Shown: positions 7,490 through 16,665 of the stretch, piece after piece
Position numbering within the stretch: position 1 is the stretch's first letter
How the letters are laid out: every line of letters begins with the position of its first letter
Assembly (NCBI RefSeq): GCF_030687395.1
Contig: NZ_CP117430.1
Coordinates: 3,906,001-3,970,000 of the forward strand
From: Pseudomonas wuhanensis
GTDB lineage: Bacteria > Pseudomonadota > Gammaproteobacteria > Pseudomonadales > Pseudomonadaceae
Direction of reading: 5' to 3'
DNA: 64,000 bases
Made by a program: the position numbers and the translations under genes
The notes under the pieces: generated by a model
Told to the model about the DNA's origin: nothing
Seen by the model: only the letters and a program-made list of their open reading frames with translations
Databases searched by the model: none

Positions 7490-8362
7490 TCAAGAGCGCC
7501 CTACGGACCCTGTGACCGGTAGATTCCCCAGCAATTTGAGCCCGGTACTCTTCACGAAAGCGTCATAGTCCATCGGTCTCTCCATACGGGTTTCAGCGTT
7601 GGGTAGTACATAGGCCCAGGCACGCTTGGACGATGCGTCATAAACCAATTTGAACAGGCGGGTCGGCACCCAGACCTTGTTGTCGCCGATGGTGGTGTGG
7701 CCCGAGTCAAAGAGCGGGCCGGTAAAGACAAAAACATTGCCATCGGCTCGCTTGGCAAACTTTCTGACATCGGACTCGACCTTGCTCCAGATCTTCCGGT
7801 TGTTGGTTGGGTCCTGCGGCACCATGTTCGACAGTGCAAAGGATTGGGCCATTGCATTGGGGTTCGGTGCATCGGCTGCCGGGGATTGATGGCCGCGGTC
7901 CACGGCCGGATGTTGACTACGGTAGTCGCTCAACTCTGCCCGCCCACTCTTGGGGATGCGTGGGTCCGGGTAGAACTGGTTGGTGCGCTCCTCGCCTTTG
8001 GCATCCTGCAGTTGGGCGGCATTAAGGCGTTCGACCACTACCAATGGCGTCTTGCTGGTTTGCGAGTACAGCACCGCAAAGTTGTCGGAACACAGGGCCA
8101 GGGGTTTCATTGTTGCAGGCACAGTGGCCATGTTGATCGGTTTCGCAGCCGGGAACAGATCTGCGCAGCCGTCGAACGATGCCTGTTTCTGTTTGTTCGA
8201 ATAGAGGCCCAGGGCCGCGCTCTGGCTGACCGAGCCCGAGCGGGACACGTGTTCCTGATGTTGGGTGGGCGGCTTGATGAGATCCAGCAGACTGCGGGCT
8301 TCTGCCCCGGTCGAGAGCAAAACAAGGGCCGACAGCCCAACTGCAATTTTGCGTAGGTGCAT
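7490..8362 (-). CDS. secreted DNA/RNA non-specific endonuclease
   Basis: The 290-residue protein opens with a signal peptide (basic MHLRK, hydrophobic core, cleavage after AEA near residue 22). It carries the beta-beta-alpha-metal nuclease motif DRGHQSPAAD (residues 155-164, His158 the expected general base). NMVPQDPTNN follows about 24 residues later, as in the NUC1/Serratia nuclease family. Such enzymes degrade extracellular or periplasmic nucleic acid for nutrition or defence. No dedicated inhibitor gene is adjacent. Confidence 0.88.
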   Translation of the reverse strand: MHLRKIAVGLSALVLLSTGAEARSLLDLIKPPTQHQEHVSRSGSVSQSAALGLYSNKQKQASFDGCADLFPAAKPINMATVPATMKPLALCSDNFAVLYSQTSKTPLVVVERLNAAQLQDAKGEERTNQFYPDPRIPKSGRAELSDYRSQHPAVDRGHQSPAADAPNPNAMAQSFALSNMVPQDPTNNRKIWSKVESDVRKFAKRADGNVFVFTGPLFDSGHTTIGDNKVWVPTRLFKLVYDASSKRAWAYVLPNAETRMERPMDYDAFVKSTGLKLLGNLPVTGSVGRS

Positions 8363-8772
8363 GCTTTAAATCTTCGAATTGGATTGAGGGGTAAAACGTA
8401 CGACGAGTCCCGATTCACGGAACCAGGTGGAGGCGGTTGCTGATTAAATTGCGGCAAGCATGCTTTCACAGTCCTTGATCAAAATACCGATGCGGATTCG
8501 GTCGGTTCCGAGCAGTACGACTACTGATGGTCGTTGCGGGATTTATTGACCATCACAAGTCACTTTAGTGCTGAGCAGCGTTTACAGTCGACTCGCCAAT
8601 GCTCGTTGAAGAAGCGATTGGGTCGAAGAGCTCCGATCGTTTCGCGTTGCAACCGAACTCAAGAGAAGCCGCATTGATTTCATTCAATGAACACAGTCAG
8701 GGACTGGTCGCAGGGGCAGGCGCGTGCTCGCCCATGCGCCTGCGTGATGATCGGAATACCACGTAGATAAGG
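8363..8772. other. gene-free stretch of about 410 bp
   Basis: It holds the promoter side of the nuclease gene and the 3' flank of the cupin gene. I see no supported gene, repeat or hairpin in it. Confidence 0.4.
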
Positions 8773-9252
8773 TCACTTCTTCCTGGGGTCATCCACGGGA
8801 TTGAGAAAATTGATACCCCATGGGCCGGTCCCATGGATCTGCACGACCGTTTCTTCTTCGGTAAACACATACATCGGCATACCAACAGGCATGATCGTGA
8901 TACCGCCCGGCGTGTAGGCCCTGGCTTTGGCGGGGTCAAATTTGTCGCCGACTCCTAGGTGAAAAGTGCCGGAAATTACGGTGACACGCTCCACTACCGG
9001 GTGAGTATGAACACCAATTTTAGAGTTGGCAGGTAGCTTGAGCCGAAAGGTTAACGGATCTGCAGTTTTCAGGTCGCCTTCAATGACTACGATTTGGGCG
9101 CCGGGTGCGACCGATGGCGCATCAGACCATTTGAGCTCGGAGGGTAGAACTGATATGTGGCCCGCCATCGGTTGCTCAGCGCTCGACACGGGTAACGTCA
9201 TGAATGCAGCGAGTGTAAACGCGCACACCACAAAGACTCTTGATCTGTACAT
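8773..9252 (-). CDS. secreted single-domain cupin protein
   Basis: The 159-residue protein has a signal peptide (MYRSRVFVVCAFTLAAF, cleavage after VSSA). One cupin barrel follows, with IGVHTHPVVERVTVISG supplying the HxH..E metal ligands and PGGITIMPVGMPMYVF as the second half motif. ATG 9252 is preceded by AAAGGAG at 7 bp; the longer frame upstream adds an unlikely leader. Export plus a metal-site cupin fits a periplasmic enzyme or binding protein of unknown substrate. Confidence 0.75.
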   Translation of the reverse strand: MYRSRVFVVCAFTLAAFMTLPVSSAEQPMAGHISVLPSELKWSDAPSVAPGAQIVVIEGDLKTADPLTFRLKLPANSKIGVHTHPVVERVTVISGTFHLGVGDKFDPAKARAYTPGGITIMPVGMPMYVFTEEETVVQIHGTGPWGINFLNPVDDPRKK

Positions 9253-9436
9253 TTTCTGCTCCTTTCGAGCGGAACAAATGTTGCCCACGGCTATCACCAT
9301 TTATTAAAGCTACCCTGGGGCCATTAGCAAGGTGGCCTACTGTTAAAACCGCGGCCGTTAGGGACGTCGAGGTACGCATCCGGCCATCTACGGTAGCCAT
9401 GGGTCGTTTTCAACCAGTACGTCGCCAGCATGGTAG

Positions 9437-9550
9437 GTGAGGCCGATCTCTTTTTTCTTGTCCCAGGCAAGGAACCCGTACGTCAAGCCAAAAGAGTTTA
9501 CGGCTCAGCTGCGTAATTTTTTGATCTGGATGGCTCTAGAAACCGGTTGA
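9437..9550 (+). pseudogene. possible C-terminal scrap of a LysR-type regulator
   Basis: In one plus-strand frame the 37 codons after a TAG read VRPISFFLSQARNPYVKP, then FTAQLRNFLIWMALETG, then stop. This resembles the end of GcvA-like LysR proteins (LVRP..., xxF..WL..E). The rest of the gene is absent and the flanking 9253-9681 region has no other coding signal. The match is short and could be chance. Confidence 0.3.
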
Positions 9551-9681
9551 ATCCACGTACGAAATACAAGAGCCGCGATAACACATAGCCGAGGCCAGCA
9601 AGCCCGGGATGTAGACATCGCGCTCAACGGCACAACACCCCCATGGGCAAACCCGATCATAGCGCTCTATGATTGAACCCC

Positions 9682-10083
9682 ATGACGACCTCTCTTCCAA
9701 TCCGCCAACCCTGCCCGCCCGGAGCCTGCATCTGCGAGCGTGAGCCGTTGCTGGAAACCCCCGGCGCGGATTTGCGCATCCTGAGCCTGACCCGGTTGGA
9801 GGAAAAGCGCCTGGTCGAACGCCTGGAAAATCTCCAGAGCCTGAGCGACCTGGAGCGTCTGCAACGCCGGATGTATGAGCAGTTGGGTCTGCGCGTGGAG
9901 ATCGTCCCAGGCTTCAATGAAGTGCGCACCATGCGCGGCATCAACATCACCCTCGGCGAACTGCCGGGCCTGTGCCGCAAAACCCGTCAGTCGATTCCGG
10001 CGGCGATTCGTCGAGGGCTGGAGAAGCGCCCGGAGATTGCCTACGAGCTGCTCAATGCCAACGACTTGTTGCGTGATGCCTGA
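9682..10083 (+). CDS. conserved hypothetical protein with N-terminal CPPGACIC motif
   Basis: The 133-residue protein starts with a cysteine cluster, PCPPGACICERE (Cys at about 11, 16 and 18). A helical region rich in Leu, Glu and Arg follows (LTRLEEKRLVERLENLQSL), then a conserved-looking C-terminus. Three closely spaced cysteines near the N-terminus suggest metal or iron-sulfur binding, but I do not recognise the family. ATG 9682 is used; a TTG 9 bp upstream is in frame. It stands alone on the plus strand. Confidence 0.6.
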   Translation: MTTSLPIRQPCPPGACICEREPLLETPGADLRILSLTRLEEKRLVERLENLQSLSDLERLQRRMYEQLGLRVEIVPGFNEVRTMRGINITLGELPGLCRKTRQSIPAAIRRGLEKRPEIAYELLNANDLLRDA

Positions 10084-10294
10084 TGGTTTGCACTGTTATC
10101 CCGATATGTTCGTTTCAAATGCCTGAAAGAGGATCAGCGGTCGTACGCGAAACGCGGGGCGCTGCTATGCCTTCTCATGGGAGAAAGGGTTTCAGGCCAG
10201 CCAGGATGGAGCTGGAAATACAAGCGTGACCGTGGCCCCGGCGCCAGCCAGGTGCGCGAAGATAATGGTGCCAATCCGTAGCAGGAGGTGGCCG

Positions 10295-10576
10295 ATGTTA
10301 TTCATCGTCCGTTGGTCCATCAGTCCGCAACAGCGTAATAGCGCGATCGAACGTTTTCTCAAGACCGGTGGCGCGCCACCCGCAGGCGTCAACATGCTGG
10401 GGCGCTGGCATGCCGTCGGTGGCTCGAGTGGTTTTGGCATTGCAGAGGCCAGTGATCCGGTGTCGATACAAAAGTGGGTGCTGGAATGGAGCGACCTCAT
10501 GAGCATGGAAGTCCACGCCGCATTGACCGATGAACAGGCGGCGCCGCTGCTGGCTGCCGCGCTCGGCAAGCAATAG
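10295..10576 (+). CDS. DUF3303-like small protein
   Basis: The 93-residue protein begins MLFIVRWSISPQQRNSAIERF and includes GVNMLGRWHAVGGSSGFGIAE and a WSDLM segment. This is the ferredoxin-like pattern of the DUF3303 family. ATG 10295 is chosen because AGGAGG lies 6 bp upstream; the frame extends further 5' but without coding character. It is convergent with ligD, whose stop is 43 bp away. Function unknown. Confidence 0.75.
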   Translation: MLFIVRWSISPQQRNSAIERFLKTGGAPPAGVNMLGRWHAVGGSSGFGIAEASDPVSIQKWVLEWSDLMSMEVHAALTDEQAAPLLAAALGKQ

Positions 10577-10619
10577 TCGACGAGGCGGCGAGTGCCCTCG
10601 CCGCCTTCCTTCCGATTCA

Positions 10620-13244
10620 CTATTTTCTCATCCCGACCCGCCGCCGCATTTCGGCAGTAATCGTCTGTCGGGTTTTCTTCAGGTCGGCCCAGGGTTCGTC
10701 ACCGATCTCGGCCAGGCGTTCGTGCACGTTGTGCACGTTCCATTGATTGCCGCCCTTGAGCTGCGCCACCTCCTCCCGAAAGATTGGCACCGACACCGGC
10801 AGTCCTTCGCGAGTGCGCACGGCGTAGGCGCAAATAGTGGTGGCGCCCAGACCGTTGCGCAGGTAGTCGATGAAGATACGCCCGACGCGGTTTTTCGGCC
10901 CGGACATCGCAGAAAAACGATCCGGCAGTAATTTGGCCATGTGGCTGACAATCGCGTGGCTGAAGTCCTTGACCTCGTCCCAGCCGTGTTTGCGGGTCAG
11001 CGGTACCACCAGGTGAATCCCCTTGCCGCCGCTGGTTTTGAGAAACGCCTGGAGACCCAGTTCATCCAGCACCGTGAGGGTTAACTGGGTCGCTTCGATC
11101 ATGCTTTTCCACGGCAGCGCCGGATCCGGGTCGAGATCGAGGACGAAGCGATCGGGTTTATCCAGATCGACTGACGTGGCGTTCCAGGTGTGCAGCTCCA
11201 CCGTGCTCATCTGCACCGCGCCGATCAGCGCTTTGGCGTTGTTGATGATCATCACCGGTTGGCCTGTCAGTTCTTTGTCCAGGGTAACGATCCCCGGAAT
11301 GGCCAGGCGTTCGGCGTTCTTCTGAAAGAACAGTTCGCCGGCGATGCCGTCCGGCGCGCGCACCAGCGCCACCGGCCGGTCCTTGAGTTGCGGCAAAATC
11401 CACTCGGCGACGCTGGCGTAGTACTGCGCCAGTTGCATCTTGGTGGTGCCGCTGCTGGCGTCGATCACCCGGTCCGGGTGCGTGATTCGCACCTTGCCGC
11501 TGGCCAGGCCGATTTGCGACGGCGCGACAGTCGACCGGGCGGTTTTTGGGTCGGCGGCGTCAGGTTTTTCGGCGGTGGATGTCTTCTTCGCCGCTGATGT
11601 TGGCGCGGCAGTTTTCGAGGCTGAGGTTTTCACGGTTTTGGGCAGATCTTCGGTGATTTCTTTGGCAGGCTTGTCGTCACGCAAACCATGGAACACGGCG
11701 TGGCGCACCGGGCCGTCCTTGGTCATTTCGGCGAAGGCCACTTCCGCCAGCAGTGTGGGTTTGAGCCAATGCACCCCCTTGGCTTCAAAACCGCTGGGCG
11801 GATTGACCACTGACGGTTTTTTCGTCTGCAACGGTTTCAACTGTTCGTAAATGCGCTTGAGAGTCGCCTCATTGAACCCGGTGCCAACCTTGCCGGCATA
11901 ACGCAATTCACCGCTGTCGCGGTCGTGCAACCCCAGCAACAACGCGCCAAAGGCACTGCGTGCGCCTTTGGGGTCGGTGAAGCCGACCACAACGAATTCC
12001 TGCCGATGCTTGCACTTGAGTTTGATCCAGTCACTGGTTCGTCGGGACACGTAAGGCGACCCCAGGCGTTTGCCGATCAGTCCTTCCATCTGCATTTCGC
12101 AGGCACTGTTGAGCAAGGCCTCCGGGGCTTCGTCGAAGGCGTCGGAGAATCGCAACAGCGAGCTTTCATTGGGCTTGAGCACGGTCGCCAGCGCGGCCCT
12201 GCGCTCCTCGACGGGCACTTCGCGCAAGTCCACGCCGTTGAGGTAGGGCAAGTCAAACAAGTAGTAAACGATGCTGGCGCTACTGCCGGAATCGAACGCG
12301 TTTTGCAGCGCCTGAAAATCCGGAACGCCTTGCTCGTTGGCCACCACCATTTCGCCGTCGAGCCAGGCCGATTCCAGGCCCAACGCTGCCAGCGCCTCGG
12401 CTTGCCTGGGCAATTTGTGGGTCCAGTCGTGACCGTTGCGGGTGAAAAGTTTGACCTCATCGTGGTCGATGCGCGCCATGACCCGGTAGCCGTCGAACTT
12501 GATCTCATAACTCCAGTCGCCGCTCGGTGCGGATTCGACCAGCGTTGCCAGTTCGGGTTTGAGCAGCTCCGGCAGCTTGGCTTTGCGCGCGCCCGTCAGT
12601 TGTGTCGACTTTTCCTTGCGCGCCTTGGCCGGGGCTTTTTTGATCGGTTTTGGTTGTTCAGCACCGTGCTTTTTTTCCACGAGGGTGCGGTCGCTGAGCA
12701 CGCTGTCCGGCTCGGCGGCGACCACGTCGTACTCGCTGTCGGGTCTGGCGGCGCTGTCCTGATGCTTGATCAGAAACCACTGCTCCTGCTTGCCCGGCAT
12801 GTGCGTGCGCACGAGGTTCCACAGGCCGCCGAGCTTTTCTCCTTTCAGCTCGAATTTCAGCCGGCCCTTGGTGTACGCCTTGGCCGGATCGTCCTGGGGA
12901 ATCCACACGCCACGATCCCAGACGATTACATCGCCAGCGCCGTAATGCCCTTCGGGAATGGTGCCCTCGAACGTGGCGTAATCCAGCGGATGGTCTTCGA
13001 CGTGGATGGCCAGGCGCTTGACCTTGGGGTCTAGCGACGGCCCTTTGGGCACGGCCCAACTTTTCAGCGCGCCGTCGAGTTCCAGGCGAAAGTCATAGTG
13101 CAGGTGCGAGGCGGCATGTTTCTGAATGCAGAATTGCAACGCATGATCCTTCGCCGTTTTTTTGCCCGAGCGTTTGGCGGCGACCGGTTCCGAGGTCGCC
13201 GAGAAATCGCGCATGCGGTTGTAATCGTCCAGGTTCTTGTTCAT
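10620..13244 (-). CDS. ligD: ATP-dependent DNA ligase D (NHEJ)
   Basis: The 874-residue protein has the full LigD order. The N-terminal phosphoesterase (about 35-165) contains HLHYDFRLELDG. The ligase core (about 220-530) has EIKFDGYR with Lys249 as the adenylated residue. An Ala/Lys/Thr-rich linker (about 540-590) leads to the C-terminal primase-polymerase with DLDPDPALPW as the metal-binding Asp pair. Length fits Pseudomonas LigD (about 840). It repairs double-strand breaks with Ku, but no Ku gene lies in this window. The C-terminus is basic (RQTITAEMRRRVGMRK). Confidence 0.95.
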   Translation of the reverse strand: MNKNLDDYNRMRDFSATSEPVAAKRSGKKTAKDHALQFCIQKHAASHLHYDFRLELDGALKSWAVPKGPSLDPKVKRLAIHVEDHPLDYATFEGTIPEGHYGAGDVIVWDRGVWIPQDDPAKAYTKGRLKFELKGEKLGGLWNLVRTHMPGKQEQWFLIKHQDSAARPDSEYDVVAAEPDSVLSDRTLVEKKHGAEQPKPIKKAPAKARKEKSTQLTGARKAKLPELLKPELATLVESAPSGDWSYEIKFDGYRVMARIDHDEVKLFTRNGHDWTHKLPRQAEALAALGLESAWLDGEMVVANEQGVPDFQALQNAFDSGSSASIVYYLFDLPYLNGVDLREVPVEERRAALATVLKPNESSLLRFSDAFDEAPEALLNSACEMQMEGLIGKRLGSPYVSRRTSDWIKLKCKHRQEFVVVGFTDPKGARSAFGALLLGLHDRDSGELRYAGKVGTGFNEATLKRIYEQLKPLQTKKPSVVNPPSGFEAKGVHWLKPTLLAEVAFAEMTKDGPVRHAVFHGLRDDKPAKEITEDLPKTVKTSASKTAAPTSAAKKTSTAEKPDAADPKTARSTVAPSQIGLASGKVRITHPDRVIDASSGTTKMQLAQYYASVAEWILPQLKDRPVALVRAPDGIAGELFFQKNAERLAIPGIVTLDKELTGQPVMIINNAKALIGAVQMSTVELHTWNATSVDLDKPDRFVLDLDPDPALPWKSMIEATQLTLTVLDELGLQAFLKTSGGKGIHLVVPLTRKHGWDEVKDFSHAIVSHMAKLLPDRFSAMSGPKNRVGRIFIDYLRNGLGATTICAYAVRTREGLPVSVPIFREEVAQLKGGNQWNVHNVHERLAEIGDEPWADLKKTRQTITAEMRRRVGMRK

Positions 13245-13396
13245 GGCTGATACTCGTTGCCGAGTGGGCAGGTTCTACATCAGCAGAGCGACAGGCCCGG
13301 AAGAAAATTCCATCGCCGTTGAAATTGCCCGGACAGACGGACCGGTGTTGCGGCACTCGCTCGCGGCGCAGTGCATATACTCAGCGGAGGGGATTC

Positions 13397-13867
13397 ATGC
13401 CTCGGAGAGCAATCATGCGAACGGTTCACGTCATCGAAGCCGGGAAAACGCCCACGCCGGTCAAAGTTGTTGGAGAGACCATCACTATTCTTGCCGGCGG
13501 CGATCTGACCAAACCCTTTGAGATGCACATCCAGGAAGGTGTGCAGGGTGGCGGGCCACCGCTGCACTTTCACCCTTGGGACGAAGCGTTCTATGTCATC
13601 GATGGGCAGGTTGAAGTGACTGTCGAAGGGCAATCCACCACCCTCTCGACCGGGGGTTACATACACATCCCCGCAGGGTCGATCCATGCTTACAAGAACA
13701 TCAGCCCTACCGCGAAAATGATCGGCGTGGTTTCCGATCCACGCGGCGGTCAGTTCTTTGCGGCGCTGGATCAGCTCAAAGTGCCCGAAGACCTGCCTCG
13801 GATACTGGAGATATCTGAAGGCTTCGGCGTTACGTTTCTGCTGCCGAAATCAACAGAACGCACGTAG
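13397..13867 (+). CDS. cytoplasmic cupin-domain protein
   Basis: The 156-residue protein has a clear cupin barrel: GGPPLHFHPWDEAFYVIDG (HxH..E ligands) and GGYIHIPAGSIHAYKN (second motif with His). No signal peptide is present. GGAGG 6 bp upstream favours ATG 13397; ATG 13415, with GGAGAG before it, is an equally readable start six codons later. It is divergent from ligD. The family includes small isomerases and oxygenase-like proteins; the substrate is not evident. Confidence 0.75.
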   Translation: MPRRAIMRTVHVIEAGKTPTPVKVVGETITILAGGDLTKPFEMHIQEGVQGGGPPLHFHPWDEAFYVIDGQVEVTVEGQSTTLSTGGYIHIPAGSIHAYKNISPTAKMIGVVSDPRGGQFFAALDQLKVPEDLPRILEISEGFGVTFLLPKSTERT

Positions 13868-13887
13868 CAGCTGCCGCAGGGAAATGT

Positions 13888-14610
13888 TCAGGCCGCACCG
13901 CCCTTGGCCCGCCGCTCCAGCTGCACCTGCAACTCTGGATCGATCTTCAACGCAGCGGCCAATTCATCCAGATAATTGCGCTCGGCGTCCTGCTGATCGT
14001 CCACCAACATCACGCTGGCCAGGTACATCTCGGCGGCCATGCCCGGGTCCTGGGCGGACTGCGCCACATCGGCGGCATCCAGTGGCCGGGCGACTTCGTC
14101 ATCGAGCCATTGCTGCAGTTGCGGATCGTCAGTATGGCGACCGATTTCGGTACTGATCATGTGTTTCTCTGCCTCATCGATGCGGCCATCGGCCTTGGCG
14201 GCGGCGATCAAGGCGCGAAGGATGGCATGGCTGTGGTCCTCGATTTCCGGGCCAGACAACAAGTCAACGGTGCGCGGCGCCTGTTGTGGTGCCGTGGCCT
14301 GGCTGCGTTGCCAGGCCTGATACGCCTGGAACGCCATCATCCCCAAAGAAGCCAGCGCCGCGTAATTGGTGCCGCCCGAGCGCGTTTGCGTCGAACCGCC
14401 CATGGGTGAACCGCCGCCCAGCAGACCTCCGAGCAAGCCACCCAGGCCTCCGCCGCCCGCACCGCCACCCGCGCCGCGCCCCAACAGACCACCAAGCAAC
14501 CCGCCAAGATCGCCCAAGCCTCCTTGAGCTGACGCCGCACTACCACCTTGTTGCGGCCGTGAGCCCTGGCCGGCCCGCAGTAATTGCTCAAGCAAATCGC
14601 TGGTGTTCAT
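13888..14610 (-). CDS. DUF533 (YebE/TerB-like) protein
   Basis: The 240-residue protein starts MNTSDLLEQLLRAGQ, then has a Gly/Leu-rich low-complexity run (about 30-70). The DUF533 domain follows, with ILRALIAAAKADGRIDEAEK, a TerB-like acidic helix pair. Members are inner-membrane-associated proteins of unclear function, often under envelope-stress control. ATG 14610 is taken instead of a further 20-residue extension that lacks family character. Confidence 0.8.
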   Translation of the reverse strand: MNTSDLLEQLLRAGQGSRPQQGGSAASAQGGLGDLGGLLGGLLGRGAGGGAGGGGLGGLLGGLLGGGSPMGGSTQTRSGGTNYAALASLGMMAFQAYQAWQRSQATAPQQAPRTVDLLSGPEIEDHSHAILRALIAAAKADGRIDEAEKHMISTEIGRHTDDPQLQQWLDDEVARPLDAADVAQSAQDPGMAAEMYLASVMLVDDQQDAERNYLDELAAALKIDPELQVQLERRAKGGAA

Positions 14611-14784
14611 GACGTCGTCCTCATTAATGGGCAGAAACTCAGTCAGGCAACGATAGTCCTCGCCCGACATTCCGCCAACTCCGTCTGGCTGACGTCATGG
14701 GTACTGCCCTTGCCCTTCACACTCCTGACAGAAACTGACACCGCCTCCTTTTATGCTGCGCCCACTTTGAATGGAGCAGCCCCT

Positions 14785-15156
14785 ATGATCACTCCCCGTT
14801 ATATTTTGCTTTTCGTGGAAAACCCCGCCGTCAGTGCGCGGTTCTATGAGTTTCTGCTGGAGCGCGCGCCCGTGGAAGAGTCGTCGACCTTCGCGCTGTT
14901 TGTCCTGGAGGGCGGTTATAAACTGGGGCTCTGGTCACGGCATACCGCCGAACCGGCAGCACAAGCGACGGGCGGCGGGACCGAGCTGGCGTTCCCGGTG
15001 GAGTCCGCCGAGCAGGTCGATGCGCTGTTTGCCAATTGGAGCGCGCTCGGGCTGACCATGGCGCAAGCACCGACAGAGCTGGACTTCGGTCGCACCTTCG
15101 TCGCGCTCGACCCGGATAACCATCGGCTGCGCGTGTTCCACCCCTCGCTGAGCTGA
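14785..15156 (+). CDS. VOC-family (glyoxalase/bleomycin-resistance-like) protein
   Basis: The 123-residue single VOC module begins ITPRYILLFVENPAVSARFYEFLLER and ends with FVALDPDNHRLRVFHP, the typical strand near the last metal ligand. A sequence of this size usually dimerises to form two barrel sites. Substrate unknown; PhnB-like or resistance roles are both possible. A clear intrinsic terminator follows at 15207. Confidence 0.75.
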   Translation: MITPRYILLFVENPAVSARFYEFLLERAPVEESSTFALFVLEGGYKLGLWSRHTAEPAAQATGGGTELAFPVESAEQVDALFANWSALGLTMAQAPTELDFGRTFVALDPDNHRLRVFHPSLS

Positions 15157-15206
15157 CACCCGTCCCGGCATCGGTCGGGCACAGGCGTACAGCGCTTTAA
15201 TTCTTG

Positions 15207-15233
15207 CCCCGGATATTTCCGGGGTATTTTTTT
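15207..15233 (+). terminator. intrinsic terminator of the VOC gene
   Basis: CCCCGGA (15207-15213), loop TATT and TCCGGGG (15218-15224) form a tight GC stem. TA and seven T residues follow immediately. This is the textbook Rho-independent layout. Confidence 0.85.
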
Positions 15234-15369
15234 GCGCGGCGGCTAAGATTCATAGGTGGTGAACCTTATTCCCGAAAATCCGGTCGATACCTGCAACCCG
15301 ACCCGGTTTGCCGACGCCCTCAACAAGAGGGTGATAACTGGCTTGCTTCACTTTCTGGAGAACGCCCCC

Positions 15370-16092
15370 GTGATATCCACTGTATACATTGCCAGGCTCA
15401 AAGCATGGGGCGCCCATGGTTTTACCGCCACTGGCGTGGTCACAGCCTTCCTCGCGACCCTCGCCTTGTTGGAGAACCAGCCGACCAATTGCCTACTGTG
15501 GCTGGGCGTAGCGCTGATCGTCGACGGCCTGGACGGCGCGCTGGCGCGCAAGGTGAATGTACAGTCGGTGCTGCCGAGTTTCGACGGTTCGATCCTCGAC
15601 CTGGTGATCGACTACCTGACGTATGTGTTTATCCCGGCACTGTTCATCTACCGCTACATCCCGTTGCCGGACTACACCCTGCTGCTGACCGTGTCGCTGA
15701 TTCTGGTGTCGTCGCTGTTTTGCTTCTGTAACGTCAACATGAAGAGCAAAGACAACTACTTTCAGGGCTTCCCTGCCGCGTGGAACGTAGTCGCGCTGTG
15801 CCTGTACATCATCGACCCGTCGCCGTGGATCACCTTGCTCACCGTCATCGGTCTGGCGCTGTTGACCGTGACCCGAATGAAATTCCTGCACCCGTTCCGC
15901 GTGCGGCGGTTCATGCCGATCAACATTGCCGTGACGGCCATCTGGCTGTTGTGCAGCTTGTCGCTGGTGGTCAACCATCCAGTCATCAATCCGCTGGTGA
16001 TGGGCTTGTGGCTACTGATGTCGGCGTACTTCCTGGGGATCTGCTTCTGGCGCACAGCGCTGGAATGGTTCGACAGCTCGCGGCTCAAATAG
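15370..16092 (+). CDS. pcs: phosphatidylcholine synthase (CDP-alcohol phosphotransferase)
   Basis: From GTG 15370 the product is 240 residues with about eight membrane segments. It has the CDP-alcohol phosphotransferase signature DGLDGALARK, then FDGSILDLVIDYLTYVF, with the Asp residues that hold the metal and CDP group. The last part matches Pcs enzymes, which condense choline with CDP-diacylglycerol in the inner membrane. GGAG lies 10 bp upstream of this GTG; a longer start at 15256 would add 38 polar residues not expected for the family. Choline must come from outside the cell. Confidence 0.85.
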   Translation: MISTVYIARLKAWGAHGFTATGVVTAFLATLALLENQPTNCLLWLGVALIVDGLDGALARKVNVQSVLPSFDGSILDLVIDYLTYVFIPALFIYRYIPLPDYTLLLTVSLILVSSLFCFCNVNMKSKDNYFQGFPAAWNVVALCLYIIDPSPWITLLTVIGLALLTVTRMKFLHPFRVRRFMPINIAVTAIWLLCSLSLVVNHPVINPLVMGLWLLMSAYFLGICFWRTALEWFDSSRLK

Positions 16093-16103
16093 GCACTGCG
16101 ATC

Positions 16104-16490
16104 ATGCCCATCCACATCGTCCAGCTCGGCTCACCCCGCACCGCGAATGAAGGACTGCGCCTGGGCACGGTACGCCGCCCGCCTCGAGGCGTGCCGAAGG
16201 CTGAATTCGCCAGCCGGGATTTTTACGATGTGTGGCAACCGCTGCTGTCCCCCAGCCCCGAATTGGTGGCCGAAGCCAAAGCGGCGGAAGATGCCAAAGC
16301 CTGGGGAGCCTTCAAGCGCAAATTCAAGGCCGAGATGAACCATCCCGCCCCCAGCCAGATGCTCGACCTGCTAGCCGCCCTCTCCCACCAAACGTCGCTG
16401 GCTCTGGGGTGTTATTGCGAGGAAGAAGCACACTGCCACCGTTCCGTATTACGGGAATTGCTGGAGGTCCGGGGCGCGAAAGTTATTTAG
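16104..16490 (+). CDS. DUF488 family protein
   Basis: The 128-residue protein contains the RLGTVRRPPRGVPK start, a DFYDVWQPLLSPS segment and the C-terminal GCYCEEEAHCHRSVLRELL. This is the conserved Cys/His-rich end of DUF488 (YeaO-type). Function is not established; the Cys-x-Cys...His pattern could bind metal. It starts 11 bp after pcs and may be co-transcribed with it. Confidence 0.8.
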   Translation: MPIHIVQLGSPRTANEGLRLGTVRRPPRGVPKAEFASRDFYDVWQPLLSPSPELVAEAKAAEDAKAWGAFKRKFKAEMNHPAPSQMLDLLAALSHQTSLALGCYCEEEAHCHRSVLRELLEVRGAKVI

Positions 16491-16507
16491 AAAACACCAC
16501 AAATCCC

Positions 16508-16597
16508 TGTGGGAGCGGGCTTGCTCGCGAAGGCGGTCTTCCAGTCGATAGAAATGTTGCCTGATACTCCGCCTTCGCGAGCAAGCCCGCTCCCACA
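16508..16597. repeat. REP pair (REPIN), GTGGGAGCGGGC type
   Basis: Two REP units in inverted orientation: TGTGGGAGCGGGCTTGCTCG at the left and its complement ending in CCCGCTCCCACA at the right, about 50 bp apart. It forms a long cruciform between DUF488 and the GNAT gene. Confidence 0.9.
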
Positions 16598-16665
16598 TTC
16601 GATTGCGGTGTTTGGTCGTTCCCACGCATAGCGTCCAGTCAAGACACAAGGAATGAGGTCTTCAA

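Noticed and set aside
11925-13034. 369-residue plus-strand frame inside ligD
   Set aside because: Shadow of ligD; no motif and no ribosome site.
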